From Candidatus Colicola equi (GTDB lineage Bacteria; Bacteroidota; Bacteroidia; Bacteroidales; Paludibacteraceae): a stretch of DNA of 64,000 nt. This document shows positions 30,937 through 40,316 of this stretch, one piece after another (position 1 is the stretch's first letter; each line of letters opens with the position of its first letter). The DNA is taken from positions 29,664-93,663 of the forward strand of contig JAGHRV010000025.1 in assembly GCA_018066175.1 (NCBI GenBank), in the 5' to 3' direction. Position numbers and translations under genes: made by a program. The notes beneath the pieces were generated by a model, which made no database searches, was not told the DNA's origin, and saw only the letters and a list, made by a program, of their open reading frames with translations.

Positions 30937-32675
30937 CCTACAATTGGCAAATATGGCAACCTACTGAGGCCCAACAAACGGCTACCCGTACGTTGGCGCA
31001 GGAGTTATCTATCTCGGAGGCAGCAGCACGCATGCTGGTGCATCGGGGTATAATGACTGCGGACCAGGCACGGAAATATATCCGTCCATCCTTGGCTGAC
31101 CTGCATAACCCAATGCTGATGAAGGATATGGATAAGGCCATCAACCGATTGGAAAAAGCCATTCGTAAGCGTGAACGAATCATGGTGTATGGTGATTACG
31201 ATGTGGATGGAACTACGGCGGTCGCACTCATGTATTCGTTCCTCAAGATGCTCACGACCGAAGTGGAGTTCTATATCCCGGATCGGTACACCGAAGGCTA
31301 TGGTATCTCATTCAAGGGCATCGATGTGGCACAACAAAACGGATGCACGTTAATCGTGGCATTAGACTGCGGTATCAAGGCGGTGGATAAGGCCGAATAT
31401 GCTGCGCAAAAAGGCATTGACCTGATTGTTTGTGACCACCATACTCCCGGAGACCAATTGCCGCAATGTGTGGCAGTGCTGAATATGAAACGCAAGGACT
31501 GCGAGTATCCCTTCAAGGACTTGAGTGGCTGCGGTGTGGGATTCAAATTGGTGCAAGGCTATGCCATCACGCATGGTATAGCCGAACAAAAAATAGCACC
31601 TCTGATGCCCCTATTGGCAATGTCGATTGCTTCGGATATCGTCTCCATGACCGGAGAAAACAGGGTATTAGCCTATTTCGGTCTCAAGCAGATTAACACC
31701 AATCCATCGATTGGCATTCAGGCTATCATGGATGTGGCAGGAATAGAAAAAGGCAAGATAACCATTAGTGACCTCATCTTTAAAATCGGTCCGCGCATCA
31801 ATGCCAGCGGACGTATGCGCAGCGGGGCAGAGGCGGTTAAGTTGCTCATCACAGAAGACGAAGGCTTTGCTCGGCAACAGGCGGAGGATATCAACTCCTT
31901 TAATGTGGAACGCCGCAGCTATGACGAGGATACGACGCGGCAAGCTCTGGAGCAATTACAGCAGGATCCCGATAATGAGCATAAATACACTACCGTCGTC
32001 TATGGCGAAGGATGGCATAAGGGCGTGATTGGTATATCGGCATCCCGATTGACCGAAACCTATTACCGGCCTACCATCGTTTTGACGTCCGGCGACGGAG
32101 ATATCATCACCGGTTCGGCTCGCTCCGTAGGTGGATTTGACCTATACTCAGCCATTGACTCATGCCGGGATCTGCTCACTAACTTTGGTGGACACCAGTT
32201 TGCCGCAGGACTAAGTATGCATCTGTCCGATTTGCCTGCCTTCAAACAACGCTTCGAGGCGTATGTGCGCGAACATATACGTCCCGACCAACAAACACCT
32301 ACTATCCATGTGGAACAAGAGATTCAATTGGCCGATGTAGATAGTAAGTTCTTTAATATACTGCGTCATTTAGAACCCTTCGGACCGGATAATCCTCGTC
32401 CTATCTTTGTGACCAGAAACCTGATTAATAACCGCTACTCCAAGGCGGTAGGTAAGTCCGGTGAACATCTGAAATTGGATGTCACGGACCGCACCGCAGC
32501 CATCGCCGGTATAGCCTTTGGACGAGGAGATTTGGCTACCTACATCCAAAATGGCAACCCGGTAGATATTTGTTACGAATTATCAGAAAATACATTTAAT
32601 AATATAACCTCCATCGAAATGATGGTACAAGACATTCAATTATGTTCAACGAAAGAGAAACACGAGGACCGGTAA
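30933..32675 (+). CDS. recJ: Single-strand-specific exonuclease RecJ
   Basis: A 5'-3' ssDNA exonuclease in recombination and mismatch repair. It has 580 residues. DHH-superfamily motifs are [26 protein letters not shown] and [12 protein letters not shown]. The DHHA1 domain has [13 protein letters not shown] and, later, [14 protein letters not shown] and [14 protein letters not shown]-terminal OB domain is present ([13 protein letters not shown]). Length is standard. It overlaps the nitrilase gene by 4 bases and tdk by 34 bases. Confidence 0.95.
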   Translation: MTYNWQIWQPTEAQQTATRTLAQELSISEAAARMLVHRGIMTADQARKYIRPSLADLHNPMLMKDMDKAINRLEKAIRKRERIMVYGDYDVDGTTAVALMYSFLKMLTTEVEFYIPDRYTEGYGISFKGIDVAQQNGCTLIVALDCGIKAVDKAEYAAQKGIDLIVCDHHTPGDQLPQCVAVLNMKRKDCEYPFKDLSGCGVGFKLVQGYAITHGIAEQKIAPLMPLLAMSIASDIVSMTGENRVLAYFGLKQINTNPSIGIQAIMDVAGIEKGKITISDLIFKIGPRINASGRMRSGAEAVKLLITEDEGFARQQAEDINSFNVERRSYDEDTTRQALEQLQQDPDNEHKYTTVVYGEGWHKGVIGISASRLTETYYRPTIVLTSGDGDIITGSARSVGGFDLYSAIDSCRDLLTNFGGHQFAAGLSMHLSDLPAFKQRFEAYVREHIRPDQQTPTIHVEQEIQLADVDSKFFNILRHLEPFGPDNPRPIFVTRNLINNRYSKAVGKSGEHLKLDVTDRTAAIAGIAFGRGDLATYIQNGNPVDICYELSENTFNNITSIEMMVQDIQLCSTKEKHEDR

Positions 32676-33247
32676 GAAGACACGGTAGTATAGAAGTGGT
32701 ATGCGGATCCATGTTTTCGGGCAAGACCGAAGAACTGATTCGCCGTATGAAACGTGCTAAGTTTGCTAAGCAGAACGTAGAGATTTTTAAGCCTGCCATT
32801 GATGTCCGTTATTCGGAAGAAGATGTGGTGAGCCATGACCACAATGTAATTCAATCTACGCCTGTGGATAGCAGCCAAAATATCCTGCTATTAGCCGATA
32901 ATATCGATGTAGTGGGTATTGATGAAGCGCAGTTCTTTGATATGGGCATCGTAGATGTATGTCAACAACTGGCTCGCCGAGGCATTCGTGTTATCTGTGC
33001 AGGATTGGATTTGGATTATAAAGGTCTGCCTTTTGGTCCTATGCCGGCTCTTATGGCGATTGCCGAAGATGTGTATAAGACGCACGCTATCTGTGTGCGC
33101 TGCGGCGACTTAGCCTATTGCAGCCATCGTCTGGTGGCCAGCGAAAAACGCGTGCTATTAGGCGAAACCGATTCGTATGAACCTCTATGCCGTGCGTGCT
33201 ACGACAAGGCAATTGCTGCGGAACAGAGTGAGGCAAAAGCGGAATGA
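32642..33247 (+). CDS. tdk: Thymidine kinase (type II)
   Basis: Phosphorylates thymidine in salvage. It has 201 residues. Walker A is [24 protein letters not shown] carries the catalytic Glu, and a lasso loop follows ([15 protein letters not shown]). The zinc ligands are CVRCGD and CRAC. Its ATG lies inside the end of recJ, so the two are translationally coupled. Confidence 0.95.
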   Translation: MFNERETRGPVRRHGSIEVVCGSMFSGKTEELIRRMKRAKFAKQNVEIFKPAIDVRYSEEDVVSHDHNVIQSTPVDSSQNILLLADNIDVVGIDEAQFFDMGIVDVCQQLARRGIRVICAGLDLDYKGLPFGPMPALMAIAEDVYKTHAICVRCGDLAYCSHRLVASEKRVLLGETDSYEPLCRACYDKAIAAEQSEAKAE

Positions 33248-33255
33248 AAGTGAAA

Positions 33256-33276
33256 GATAATAGATAAAAGATAAAA
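33256..33276 (+). repeat. Heptamer array (GATAAAA type)
   Basis: Three consecutive 7-base units, GATAATA, GATAAAA and GATAAAA, fill most of the tdk-proS spacer and end 6 bases before the proS ATG. It is one of a series of 7-base-period arrays in this window. Confidence 0.7.
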
Positions 33277-33282
33277 TATACA

Positions 33283-34773
33283 ATGGCTAATTTTCAAAAA
33301 TTAACTTCTCGAGCAGAAGATTACTCCAAGTGGTATAACGAGTTAGTAGTAAAGGCTGATTTGGCTGAACAGAGTGCTGTACGTGGATGTATGGTCATCA
33401 AACCCTACGGCTATGCTATTTGGGAAACCATCCAAAGTGAGTTGGATCGTCGTTTTAAGGAACAGGGTGTTAAGAATGCTTACTTCCCCTTGTTGATTCC
33501 TAAGTCCTTTTTGAGTCGTGAAGCAGAGCATGTAGAAGGCTTTGCTAAGGAGTGCGCTGTGGTTACTCACCATCGCCTGATGAACGACCCTAACGGCAAG
33601 GGGGTCGTAGTGGATCCAAATGCTAAACTGGAAGAGGAACTCGTGATTCGTCCCACATCCGAGACGATTATTTGGAATACGTATAAGAACTGGATTTCGT
33701 CCTATCGCGACCTGCCTATCCTGTGTAACCAATGGTGCAACGTGATGCGTTGGGAGATGCGTACACGTCTGTTCCTGCGTACCGCTGAGTTCTTGTGGCA
33801 AGAAGGTCATACGGCTCATGCTACCAAGGAGGAGGCCGAAGATTATGCTCGCAAGATGCTGGATGTATATGCTGACTTTGCCGAAAACGTGATGGCTATT
33901 CCTGTTATCAAAGGTGTTAAGTCGCCTAATGAACGTTTCGCAGGTGCCCTCAACACCTACTGCATCGAGGCTATGATGCAGGATGGTAAGGCGCTGCAAG
34001 CAGGCACCAGTCACTTCCTCGGTCAGAACTTCGCCAAGAGTTTTGAGGTGCAGTTCCTCAGCAAGGAAAATAAGTACGAATATGTATGGGCTACGTCCTG
34101 GGGCGTTTCGACGCGTCTGATGGGTGCACTCATCATGACACATAGCGACGATAATGGACTGGTATTGCCGCCACATTTGGCTCCTATACAAGTGGTCTTC
34201 GTACCTATCTTCAAGAAAGAAGAGGACCTGAATAAACTGCTGGAGAAAATCAACCCCATTGCCGATAACCTCAAGAAAATGGGCATCCGCGTCAAGGTTG
34301 ATACGGCGGATAATATGACCCCCGGATATAAGTTCGCCGACTACGAATTAAAGGGCGTTCCTGTTCGCTTAGCTATGGGTGGCAGAGACCTCGAAAATGG
34401 CACTATCGAAGTGGCTCGCCGCGATACATTGACTAAGGAGACTGTCTCCATCGACCATATCGAAGAGGTCATCAAGAACCTGCTGGAAGAGATTCAGACG
34501 AATTGCTATAAGAAAGCCTTGGATTACCGCACGGCTAATATCCGTGAGTGCGACAGCTATGAGCAGTTCAAGACCGAGATTCAGAAAGGTGGATTCCTGC
34601 TTTGTCACTGGGATGGAACACCGGAGACCGAAGAGCGTATCAAGAACGAAACAAAAGCCACTATCCGTTGTATTCCTTTGGAAGCCCTGCCCGGCTATAA
34701 AGAGGAATCCGGCAAGTGTATGGTTACCGGCAAACCTTCCGCCAAGCGCGTAGTCTTCGCCATCGCATACTAA
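33283..34773 (+). CDS. proS: Prolyl-tRNA synthetase, short (archaeal/eukaryote-like) form
   Basis: 496 residues, lacking the bacterial editing insert, the usual ProS type in Bacteroidota. Class II motif 2 is [28 protein letters not shown] (split here around [10 protein letters not shown]). [18 protein letters not shown] is the proline-pocket block. The anticodon-binding domain and C-terminal extension ([14 protein letters not shown]) are intact. It is followed by a heptamer array and an intrinsic terminator, and marks the end of the conserved core block. Confidence 0.95.
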   Translation: MANFQKLTSRAEDYSKWYNELVVKADLAEQSAVRGCMVIKPYGYAIWETIQSELDRRFKEQGVKNAYFPLLIPKSFLSREAEHVEGFAKECAVVTHHRLMNDPNGKGVVVDPNAKLEEELVIRPTSETIIWNTYKNWISSYRDLPILCNQWCNVMRWEMRTRLFLRTAEFLWQEGHTAHATKEEAEDYARKMLDVYADFAENVMAIPVIKGVKSPNERFAGALNTYCIEAMMQDGKALQAGTSHFLGQNFAKSFEVQFLSKENKYEYVWATSWGVSTRLMGALIMTHSDDNGLVLPPHLAPIQVVFVPIFKKEEDLNKLLEKINPIADNLKKMGIRVKVDTADNMTPGYKFADYELKGVPVRLAMGGRDLENGTIEVARRDTLTKETVSIDHIEEVIKNLLEEIQTNCYKKALDYRTANIRECDSYEQFKTEIQKGGFLLCHWDGTPETEERIKNETKATIRCIPLEALPGYKEESGKCMVTGKPSAKRVVFAIAY

Positions 34774-34774
34774 A

Positions 34775-34795
34775 CGTTTCACGCTTAGCGAGAAA
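34775..34795 (+). repeat. Heptamer array (CG-initial type)
   Basis: Three 7-base units, CGTTTCA, CGCTTAG and CGAGAAA, lie directly after the proS stop. The last unit is identical to the last unit of the array at 36335-36376, and the others are variants of that array's units. The surface gene 34920-36347 is thus bracketed by related arrays. Confidence 0.6.
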
Positions 34796-34819
34796 AGTGG
34801 CCCTCGGGTCACTTTTTTT
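34796..34819 (+). terminator. Intrinsic terminator after proS
   Basis: Stem AGTGGCC (34796-34802) pairs with GGTCACT (34807-34813), one G-U pair, around a 4-base loop, followed by a run of T to 34819. Confidence 0.85.
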
Positions 34820-34838
34820 GTGCTTTTTCATAGAAAAA

Positions 34839-34870
34839 ATTGCATATATGCAAAAAAAGTTGTACCTTTG
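34839..34870 (+). promoter_or_regulatory. Promoter of surface unit 1, with two inverted repeats
   Basis: TACCTTTG at 34863-34870 has ATTG 20 bases upstream as the -33 box. A perfect 14-base palindrome TTGCATATATGCAA lies at 34840-34853 between the boxes. CCTTTGC, four bases, GCAAAGG at 34865-34882 overlaps the -7 box and the likely start point. Either could be an operator. The sequence TTTTTCATAGAAAAA just upstream recurs before the promoters at 47829 and 63838. Confidence 0.7.
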
Positions 34871-34919
34871 CCGGTGCAAAGGAAAATGATAGGAAAATAA
34901 TAGAATAAAAAACAAGAAT

Positions 34920-36347
34920 ATGAGAAAATTATTTTTAGCCTTTATGGCCACATTAATTGTGAGCAACATGTTGTTTGCTGAACCTACCAAAACGCGGAAA
35001 AAAAATACCTCTCCGCAAATACATGAGTATGTAGATTTGGGCTTACCTTCCGGCACTAAATGGGCAACCATGAATGTGGGTGCAGATAGTGTTCGCGGTA
35101 CAGGTGCCTTCTTCGCCTTTGGCGATGTTACGCCTGATTATGCTGTTCCCGGACAGAAATCCGGCTACGCACGCTCCTTTGATTGGGATAACTATAAATG
35201 GAGTGAGAATGGAGACTTAACTAAGTACTGCACCAACCCGATGTCCGGTACGGTAGATGGTCTAAAGACTCTTCTGCCGGAAGACGATGCTGCTACTGCT
35301 TTTTGGGGTAGCGATTGGCGTACACCTACCCAGCATGAATATATCGAGTTATGGGCTAACTGCAACCACGATACCGTTCGGGAGAATGGTGTATTTGGCA
35401 TACGTCTCACCAGCCGTGTGCCCGGATATGAAGACCGGTCTATTTTCTTTCCTTATACAGGCATACGTGAGAATGATATATGGAAAGGATATGATGATAA
35501 AGTTGTATCGGCTTATATGACCGCCAACCACGAGGATAAATTTGGTGATTATTTCTCTTTCCCTGATGCGCAAGAGATTATTCTACATATCATTAGTCGC
35601 TATATTGGCGTTAATGTCCGTGCCGTGTATAACCATAAAAACGGCTGCTCCCCTGTGGATCTGGGACTGAACGTACTATGGGCAACCGGCAATATCAACG
35701 CCACCTCGTTTGATGAACGTGGCGATTACTTTGCATGGGGCAGTGTTGTCAATCCCAGCAGTGCACATTGGGACACGTATCCTTTTGGTACGAAGGATAA
35801 CCTGACTAAGTACAACACCAATCCCGAGAGTGGAGTAGTGGATAATAAGACTGAATTAGAGGATGTGGACGAAGTGGCTAAGGCGCTGTGTGGCCATGGT
35901 TGGCGCATGCCGGATACGACGGATTGGCAAGAACTGGTAACTAAATGTGATTGGGCATGGGTAGATACTTTTGCCGTACCCGGCTATATGGTTACCAGCA
36001 AGGTGCCCGGGTATGAGAATGCCCGTATTTTCCTGCCTGCAGTAGGATTTAAGGAGGGCATCTATATCAACCAACCTTATACGGACTTCTATTACTACAC
36101 CTCGCATTTGAGTAAGACCGACCCCAATAAGGCCATCTCGGTGTATTTCTCCGATATAACCGGCCTAACTATAGAGAACGATTTTCGCTACTATGGCTTT
36201 GCTTGCCGTCCCGTTAAGGATAAACAACCTACGGCGCTGCCGTCAACGTTAACGTCAACGTCAACGTTAGATAAGTTTATCTATAATGGTCAACTCTACA
36301 TCCGCAAAGGCGACAAGACGTACAATGCCCTCGGCGTGGAACGTTAA
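34920..36347 (+). CDS. Secreted protein with two DLGLPSGTKWA-type domains and C-terminal tail
   Basis: 475 residues with a signal peptide (MRKLFLAFMATLIVSNMLFA). Two copies of the domain seen in many Bacteroidales surface proteins follow. Copy 1 is near residues 38-215 (VDLGLPSGTKWATMNVGA, FFAFGDVTP, DWRTPTQHEYIEL). Copy 2 is near 245-430 (DLGLNVLWATGNI, YFAWGSV, GWRMPDTTDWQEL). It relates to the fibrobacter-paralogous/DUF1566-like group; the role is unknown, presumably binding at the cell surface. A Ser/Thr linker (STLTSTSTLDK) joins a C-terminal tail (FIYNGQLYIRK, TYNALG) shared with four other proteins here. First gene of surface unit 1. Confidence 0.75.
   Translation: MRKLFLAFMATLIVSNMLFAEPTKTRKKNTSPQIHEYVDLGLPSGTKWATMNVGADSVRGTGAFFAFGDVTPDYAVPGQKSGYARSFDWDNYKWSENGDLTKYCTNPMSGTVDGLKTLLPEDDAATAFWGSDWRTPTQHEYIELWANCNHDTVRENGVFGIRLTSRVPGYEDRSIFFPYTGIRENDIWKGYDDKVVSAYMTANHEDKFGDYFSFPDAQEIILHIISRYIGVNVRAVYNHKNGCSPVDLGLNVLWATGNINATSFDERGDYFAWGSVVNPSSAHWDTYPFGTKDNLTKYNTNPESGVVDNKTELEDVDEVAKALCGHGWRMPDTTDWQELVTKCDWAWVDTFAVPGYMVTSKVPGYENARIFLPAVGFKEGIYINQPYTDFYYYTSHLSKTDPNKAISVYFSDITGLTIENDFRYYGFACRPVKDKQPTALPSTLTSTSTLDKFIYNGQLYIRKGDKTYNALGVER
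36237..36296 (+). repeat. 60-bp direct repeat encoding linker and tail, copy 1
   Basis: Identical over 60 bases to 38420-38479. It encodes the Ser/Thr linker (hexamers of GTCAAC/GTTAAC) and the first half of the C-terminal tail of two otherwise unrelated proteins. Confidence 0.9.
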
Positions 36348-36376
36348 GCGTGGAGCGTTTAACGTGGAGCGAGAAA
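36335..36376 (+). repeat. Heptamer array (CGTGGAG type)
   Basis: Six 7-base units, CGTGGAA, CGTTAAG, CGTGGAG, CGTTTAA, CGTGGAG and CGAGAAA. The array starts inside the last codons of the upstream gene and runs into the leader of the next. Confidence 0.8.
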
Positions 36377-36403
36377 AATGATAGGAAAATAAAAGAATAA
36401 AAT

Positions 36404-38530
36404 ATGCGTAAACTAACTATTTTATTATGCGCCATCGCAATTGCAATGGGCGCATACGCGGCTTCCAATGCTGCACAAACAACTACCGATGAAGGTTGGT
36501 CCGAGTGGGAGCCCTTTGTTCCGTTGGGACTGAGTACCGGTACTTATACGATGAACATAGGAGCAGAAAACATTGTACAAACGACTGTTTCTGTGGATGT
36601 GCGTACTAATCTTGCCGATCCTTCCCATAAACAGATTCGAATGAACGACTGGGGGAAAATCGTGTATGCCTACACCAAAGATGTGATTGTGGATTGGTTT
36701 ACGGACAACGATTCTTGCTTCTTCCACGCTACAACTATGTATGATATGGACGATGATGAAGTCTTGTACGAGGATGTTGCTGCTTGGGGAGAAATTAGTC
36801 AAAGCCACTATAATCCAGCTACAACTACTTTCTCGTTCAATTTAATATTGGGTGATGCCCGAGGAGAAAGGCTCCTAATCGAAACACTCGAGATGAATCA
36901 TATCTATGTCGAACGTGATACTGTGGATGTGCTATTAAATAATGTTGCAATCTACGGCATAGGAAGCGACTTAGGATATTTTCACTATCTTGCAGAGCAC
37001 CCTGACATTGAAAAGGATATGTTTGTGGATATGTACTTGCTCGGAAATGAACCGTTTGGTACGTTTAGCGTCATGAATACAACATTGGACATCCGAACGG
37101 TGGTGAATGGCGCTAATACTAAAGATGGCGAAGTTACGGTTACACAAGGTGAAGGTCTGATTACTGTAACCGGCTGGATTATCGGTCAAGACGAAGTCTA
37201 TTATCGTCTTTATTTAACCAGCAAAACCGGCGGATTAGCGGGCGATGAACAGGAATCAGATATTAGTAGCGAGTCTTGCTGGGCAGATATTAACTGGGGA
37301 ATCGAAGAGGATGGCGTCGCTTATCTTGAAATAGGTGGACAATCTTCTATAGGTGCCACAAACACAACATTGGTACTTTTCGTTAGCGATACCGCTACAA
37401 CAATCCCTGCCGGAGTCTATCCTCTTTCCGATTCCCATGAGGTGGGTACTGCCCTCAAATCCGTTGGAATAACGTCTGATGGAACAGGACCATGTTATAT
37501 CGAAATCCCTATGATGACAAAGTCTCTAAGCTGGTGTATGCAGGAAGGTACGGTTACCATCTCTTACGACCAATATGGTAAGATGAAAGTGCTCGTTGAG
37601 ACAAAGAACTCCTATGGCAAAAATGTGCATATTGTTGCCAAGTATGAGAAATTGAATCCTAAGAAGACAGTGGATATCATAGCTAATGATTTTACTGCCA
37701 TATACCGTGCCGCGTATAATGATTGTTCCTTCAGCGCAACCAATGCCGAATATGATGTTTTCATTCTTACAAGAGCAGCTTCTTTCCGCACACCTGCCGG
37801 CGAGTATAAAGACCATGCAATCGATTTTACAGGCAATAGTCACATCTTCTTTAAAGATGAATCATTCCCCCATTTCGAGACCTTCTTGGATTGCGAATTT
37901 ACTGTTACAAAGAATGATTTAGACATTGCACTTACTGGTTGGGCATTAGGTAGCGATACCGTCTTGTATAATTTCAATTTCACCGGTACTATCACGGGAA
38001 TGGAGCGTGAAACCAACAAAGACTATATCGGTACTTTTGATTTGGATAAGGCGGTGTTGGAACAACCGGAAGAATATGCTGTGAGGTTATCTGCTACCAA
38101 TGATAAGCGTGAAGAGGTAGTGCTGTATTTCTTGTCTGCTAATATCATTGACTTGGATATTCCTTCCGATACCTACCGCATTGATAGTGTCATCCTTCTT
38201 GTGCCTGACGAACACATGGTGATTCCTTCCAAAGGTATAGACGGTGACGAAATAACCTACTCGTATGTCGCTACTTTGGATGAGCAAGGCAAACCGAAAG
38301 ACATTTGGTATATAGCGGCAGGTGAAGTCGTGGTTGCAGACGATGGCACCATTACCGTAGATGCAATCAATTCGCTGTATAAAACCATCAATATCACTAT
38401 CCGCAAAGGTGCTACCGCCCTGCCGTCAACGTTAACGTCAACGTCAACGTTAGATAAGTTTATCTATAATGGTCAACTCATCATCCGCAAGAACGGAAAG
38501 AACTACAACGCCGTTGGAGCAGAGCTCTGA
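36404..38530 (+). CDS. Large secreted protein of unknown family with C-terminal tail
   Basis: 708 residues with a signal peptide (LTILLCAIAIAMGAYAA). I do not recognise a named domain. The body is strand-rich and seems to hold four to five related segments of about 130 residues. Each has a turn such as GVYPLSD, GEYKDHA or PSDTYRID, followed by a GxVxVxxD/G strand and a hydrophobic pair. The ending repeats the Ser/Thr linker and tail of the previous gene (FIYNGQLIIRKNGK, YNAVG), sharing 60 identical bases. Its leader also repeats the leader of the previous gene. It is presumably exported to the surface. Confidence 0.6.
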   Translation: MRKLTILLCAIAIAMGAYAASNAAQTTTDEGWSEWEPFVPLGLSTGTYTMNIGAENIVQTTVSVDVRTNLADPSHKQIRMNDWGKIVYAYTKDVIVDWFTDNDSCFFHATTMYDMDDDEVLYEDVAAWGEISQSHYNPATTTFSFNLILGDARGERLLIETLEMNHIYVERDTVDVLLNNVAIYGIGSDLGYFHYLAEHPDIEKDMFVDMYLLGNEPFGTFSVMNTTLDIRTVVNGANTKDGEVTVTQGEGLITVTGWIIGQDEVYYRLYLTSKTGGLAGDEQESDISSESCWADINWGIEEDGVAYLEIGGQSSIGATNTTLVLFVSDTATTIPAGVYPLSDSHEVGTALKSVGITSDGTGPCYIEIPMMTKSLSWCMQEGTVTISYDQYGKMKVLVETKNSYGKNVHIVAKYEKLNPKKTVDIIANDFTAIYRAAYNDCSFSATNAEYDVFILTRAASFRTPAGEYKDHAIDFTGNSHIFFKDESFPHFETFLDCEFTVTKNDLDIALTGWALGSDTVLYNFNFTGTITGMERETNKDYIGTFDLDKAVLEQPEEYAVRLSATNDKREEVVLYFLSANIIDLDIPSDTYRIDSVILLVPDEHMVIPSKGIDGDEITYSYVATLDEQGKPKDIWYIAAGEVVVADDGTITVDAINSLYKTINITIRKGATALPSTLTSTSTLDKFIYNGQLIIRKNGKNYNAVGAEL
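38420..38479 (+). repeat. 60-bp direct repeat encoding linker and tail, copy 2
   Basis: Perfect copy of 36237-36296. Sequence on both sides differs apart from the tail's general pattern, so the copied unit is the linker-tail segment itself. Confidence 0.9.
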
Positions 38531-38532
38531 TG

Positions 38533-38581
38533 ACTGACAACTGAGCACTGAGTACTGACTACTGATGACTAAGTACTAAAT
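38533..38581 (+). repeat. Heptamer array (ACTGAxx type)
   Basis: Seven consecutive 7-base units starting ACT: ACTGACA, ACTGAGC, ACTGAGT, ACTGACT, ACTGATG, ACTAAGT and ACTAAAT. The array begins two bases after the stop of the 708-residue gene and ends 26 bases before the next ATG. Confidence 0.85.
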
Positions 38582-38607
38582 AAATTAACCCTATAGACTA
38601 AATAATT

Positions 38608-40284
38608 ATGCAAAAAGCAAGTACAAGAATTGGATTATTAGCCATTGTAGTTAGTATGATGATGGTGGGTTGTGACCCCGCAGATTTATTACCGACGCAT
38701 ACCTTATTGGTGGATGGTGAGCAGATGAGTACCGTGCATGGTGTGTTGGTAGAACAGCCGTATGGCGTGATAGAGTTGTCGTTTTCGGACAAGGTGGATG
38801 AGAGTGTTCTTCAACATCTAAGATTAGTTGATTATACGGACTATGCACCTACTGTTTTGCCGGCATCGTCTATTGATGGAATCTCATTCATGTTAGATCC
38901 GAATAATGATGACCAAGTACTATTGAATTGCTTGGGCATAAAATCGTTGGATTCGCGTGCTGTCACCCTCGTGTACCAGTATGAGGAACAGTTCGTTACG
39001 TCACACATGATGCTCGTTCCCGATACGGCGGCTACAGCGATGTATGAAGAGGAAAAGGTTTATACCGCCGTTATTTCGGATATCCATCTTAATGACCAGC
39101 GTGCTATGGATGGCAAGTGGAGTTGGTTTATTGAGAATCAGCCCTACTTGATTGAGTACTTGGATTACCTAATTGAGAACGAGGATAAGTACACGGAGTT
39201 GGTGCTGCTTGGCGACCTGTTTGATGAGGAGGTTACTCCTATACCACTTCCCACTTTTGCCGTGAATGATATTCCTGTATCGGAAAAGGACTATTTGCGT
39301 GCCATTGCCCGCGTGGAGGAGAACCAAGAAGTAATCAGTAAGATTAGGGAGGTGCAGGATGCCGGCATACAAGTGATTTATGTGCCTGGAAACCACGACA
39401 GTGGTGTGGATGAGGACTTGTTGCATGAATTCTTTGGCAGCGGTGCTAAGTTTGTGTCCGATGTCAAAGGCTTAGGTTCGTATGTGTCTTCGGATATGAT
39501 TATGGAGCATAGCCACCGCTATGATGTGATGTGCTCGCCCGATCCGTATTCCAATATCGGAATAGATGATGTTACGGAAGATAATGCTTTTATGGGTATT
39601 CAGTATTTCACCACCCGCATCGCGGCTACCAATAGGTACAATGGATTGGTGGAAGCCAAACTGAGCGATTATGGTTTTGCATCGGAGAGCGAACTGCTTT
39701 CTGCATCCAATCGTCAGGGAACAGACGAACTTAATAAGGGGGTGATGTCACTGGTATGCAATGTTGTTTTAATGGCTAAATACGTAGATGGCATTGATAC
39801 AATGCATGTTCCGACAGGGTTATATGGCTTGACCGATGATTATGTGCTGGATGAGTATTTCTATTTGAGTACCGAGTCTGAACCATTGTTGTACCAAACG
39901 ATGTGGAAGCAGGAGGAGTGGGAGAGACGTTTGCAGCATAACCATGCTCCCAAGGATTTCCCATTCTTGTTAGGTGCTATTTTCTGTGAAGTACCATATA
40001 CAGATGCTATTGCTGTGAATAGGTTGTTTGGTAAGGATGATACCTATAATCTGGTTGTTTTTGCGCATACGCATGTGCCCTACCTTCGTGCGATGGAGCG
40101 TGGAGACGATGAAGGATATATCTATGCCAATACAGGTTCGTGGGTGGACGAGAACGCATGTTCTCACCCTGTCCGCACAGCGGTGGAAATCTACAATGGC
40201 GAACATGGCCGACAGGTCCGCTTGCTGCAAATGGACAAGAAATTTCAACTGCGTAAACTGTCTAACGCTCTCTGGACAAAGTGA
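38608..40284 (+). CDS. Calcineurin-like metallophosphoesterase lipoprotein
   Basis: 558 residues with a lipoprotein signal (LAIVVSMMMVGC, lipobox Cys near residue 22). The first 140 residues form a beta-rich domain. The metallophosphoesterase core starts near residue 153, with metal ligands in VISDIHLND, LLGDLFDEE, VPGNHDSG and VFAHTHVPY. The active-site set is complete, so it should be a dinuclear-metal phosphoesterase in the periplasm or on the surface. The substrate is unknown. It has no C-terminal tail of the type seen in neighbours, consistent with anchoring by lipid instead. Confidence 0.85.
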   Translation: MQKASTRIGLLAIVVSMMMVGCDPADLLPTHTLLVDGEQMSTVHGVLVEQPYGVIELSFSDKVDESVLQHLRLVDYTDYAPTVLPASSIDGISFMLDPNNDDQVLLNCLGIKSLDSRAVTLVYQYEEQFVTSHMMLVPDTAATAMYEEEKVYTAVISDIHLNDQRAMDGKWSWFIENQPYLIEYLDYLIENEDKYTELVLLGDLFDEEVTPIPLPTFAVNDIPVSEKDYLRAIARVEENQEVISKIREVQDAGIQVIYVPGNHDSGVDEDLLHEFFGSGAKFVSDVKGLGSYVSSDMIMEHSHRYDVMCSPDPYSNIGIDDVTEDNAFMGIQYFTTRIAATNRYNGLVEAKLSDYGFASESELLSASNRQGTDELNKGVMSLVCNVVLMAKYVDGIDTMHVPTGLYGLTDDYVLDEYFYLSTESEPLLYQTMWKQEEWERRLQHNHAPKDFPFLLGAIFCEVPYTDAIAVNRLFGKDDTYNLVVFAHTHVPYLRAMERGDDEGYIYANTGSWVDENACSHPVRTAVEIYNGEHGRQVRLLQMDKKFQLRKLSNALWTK

Positions 40285-40316
40285 TTGATAATAATTAACT
40301 AAATATATTAACAATT

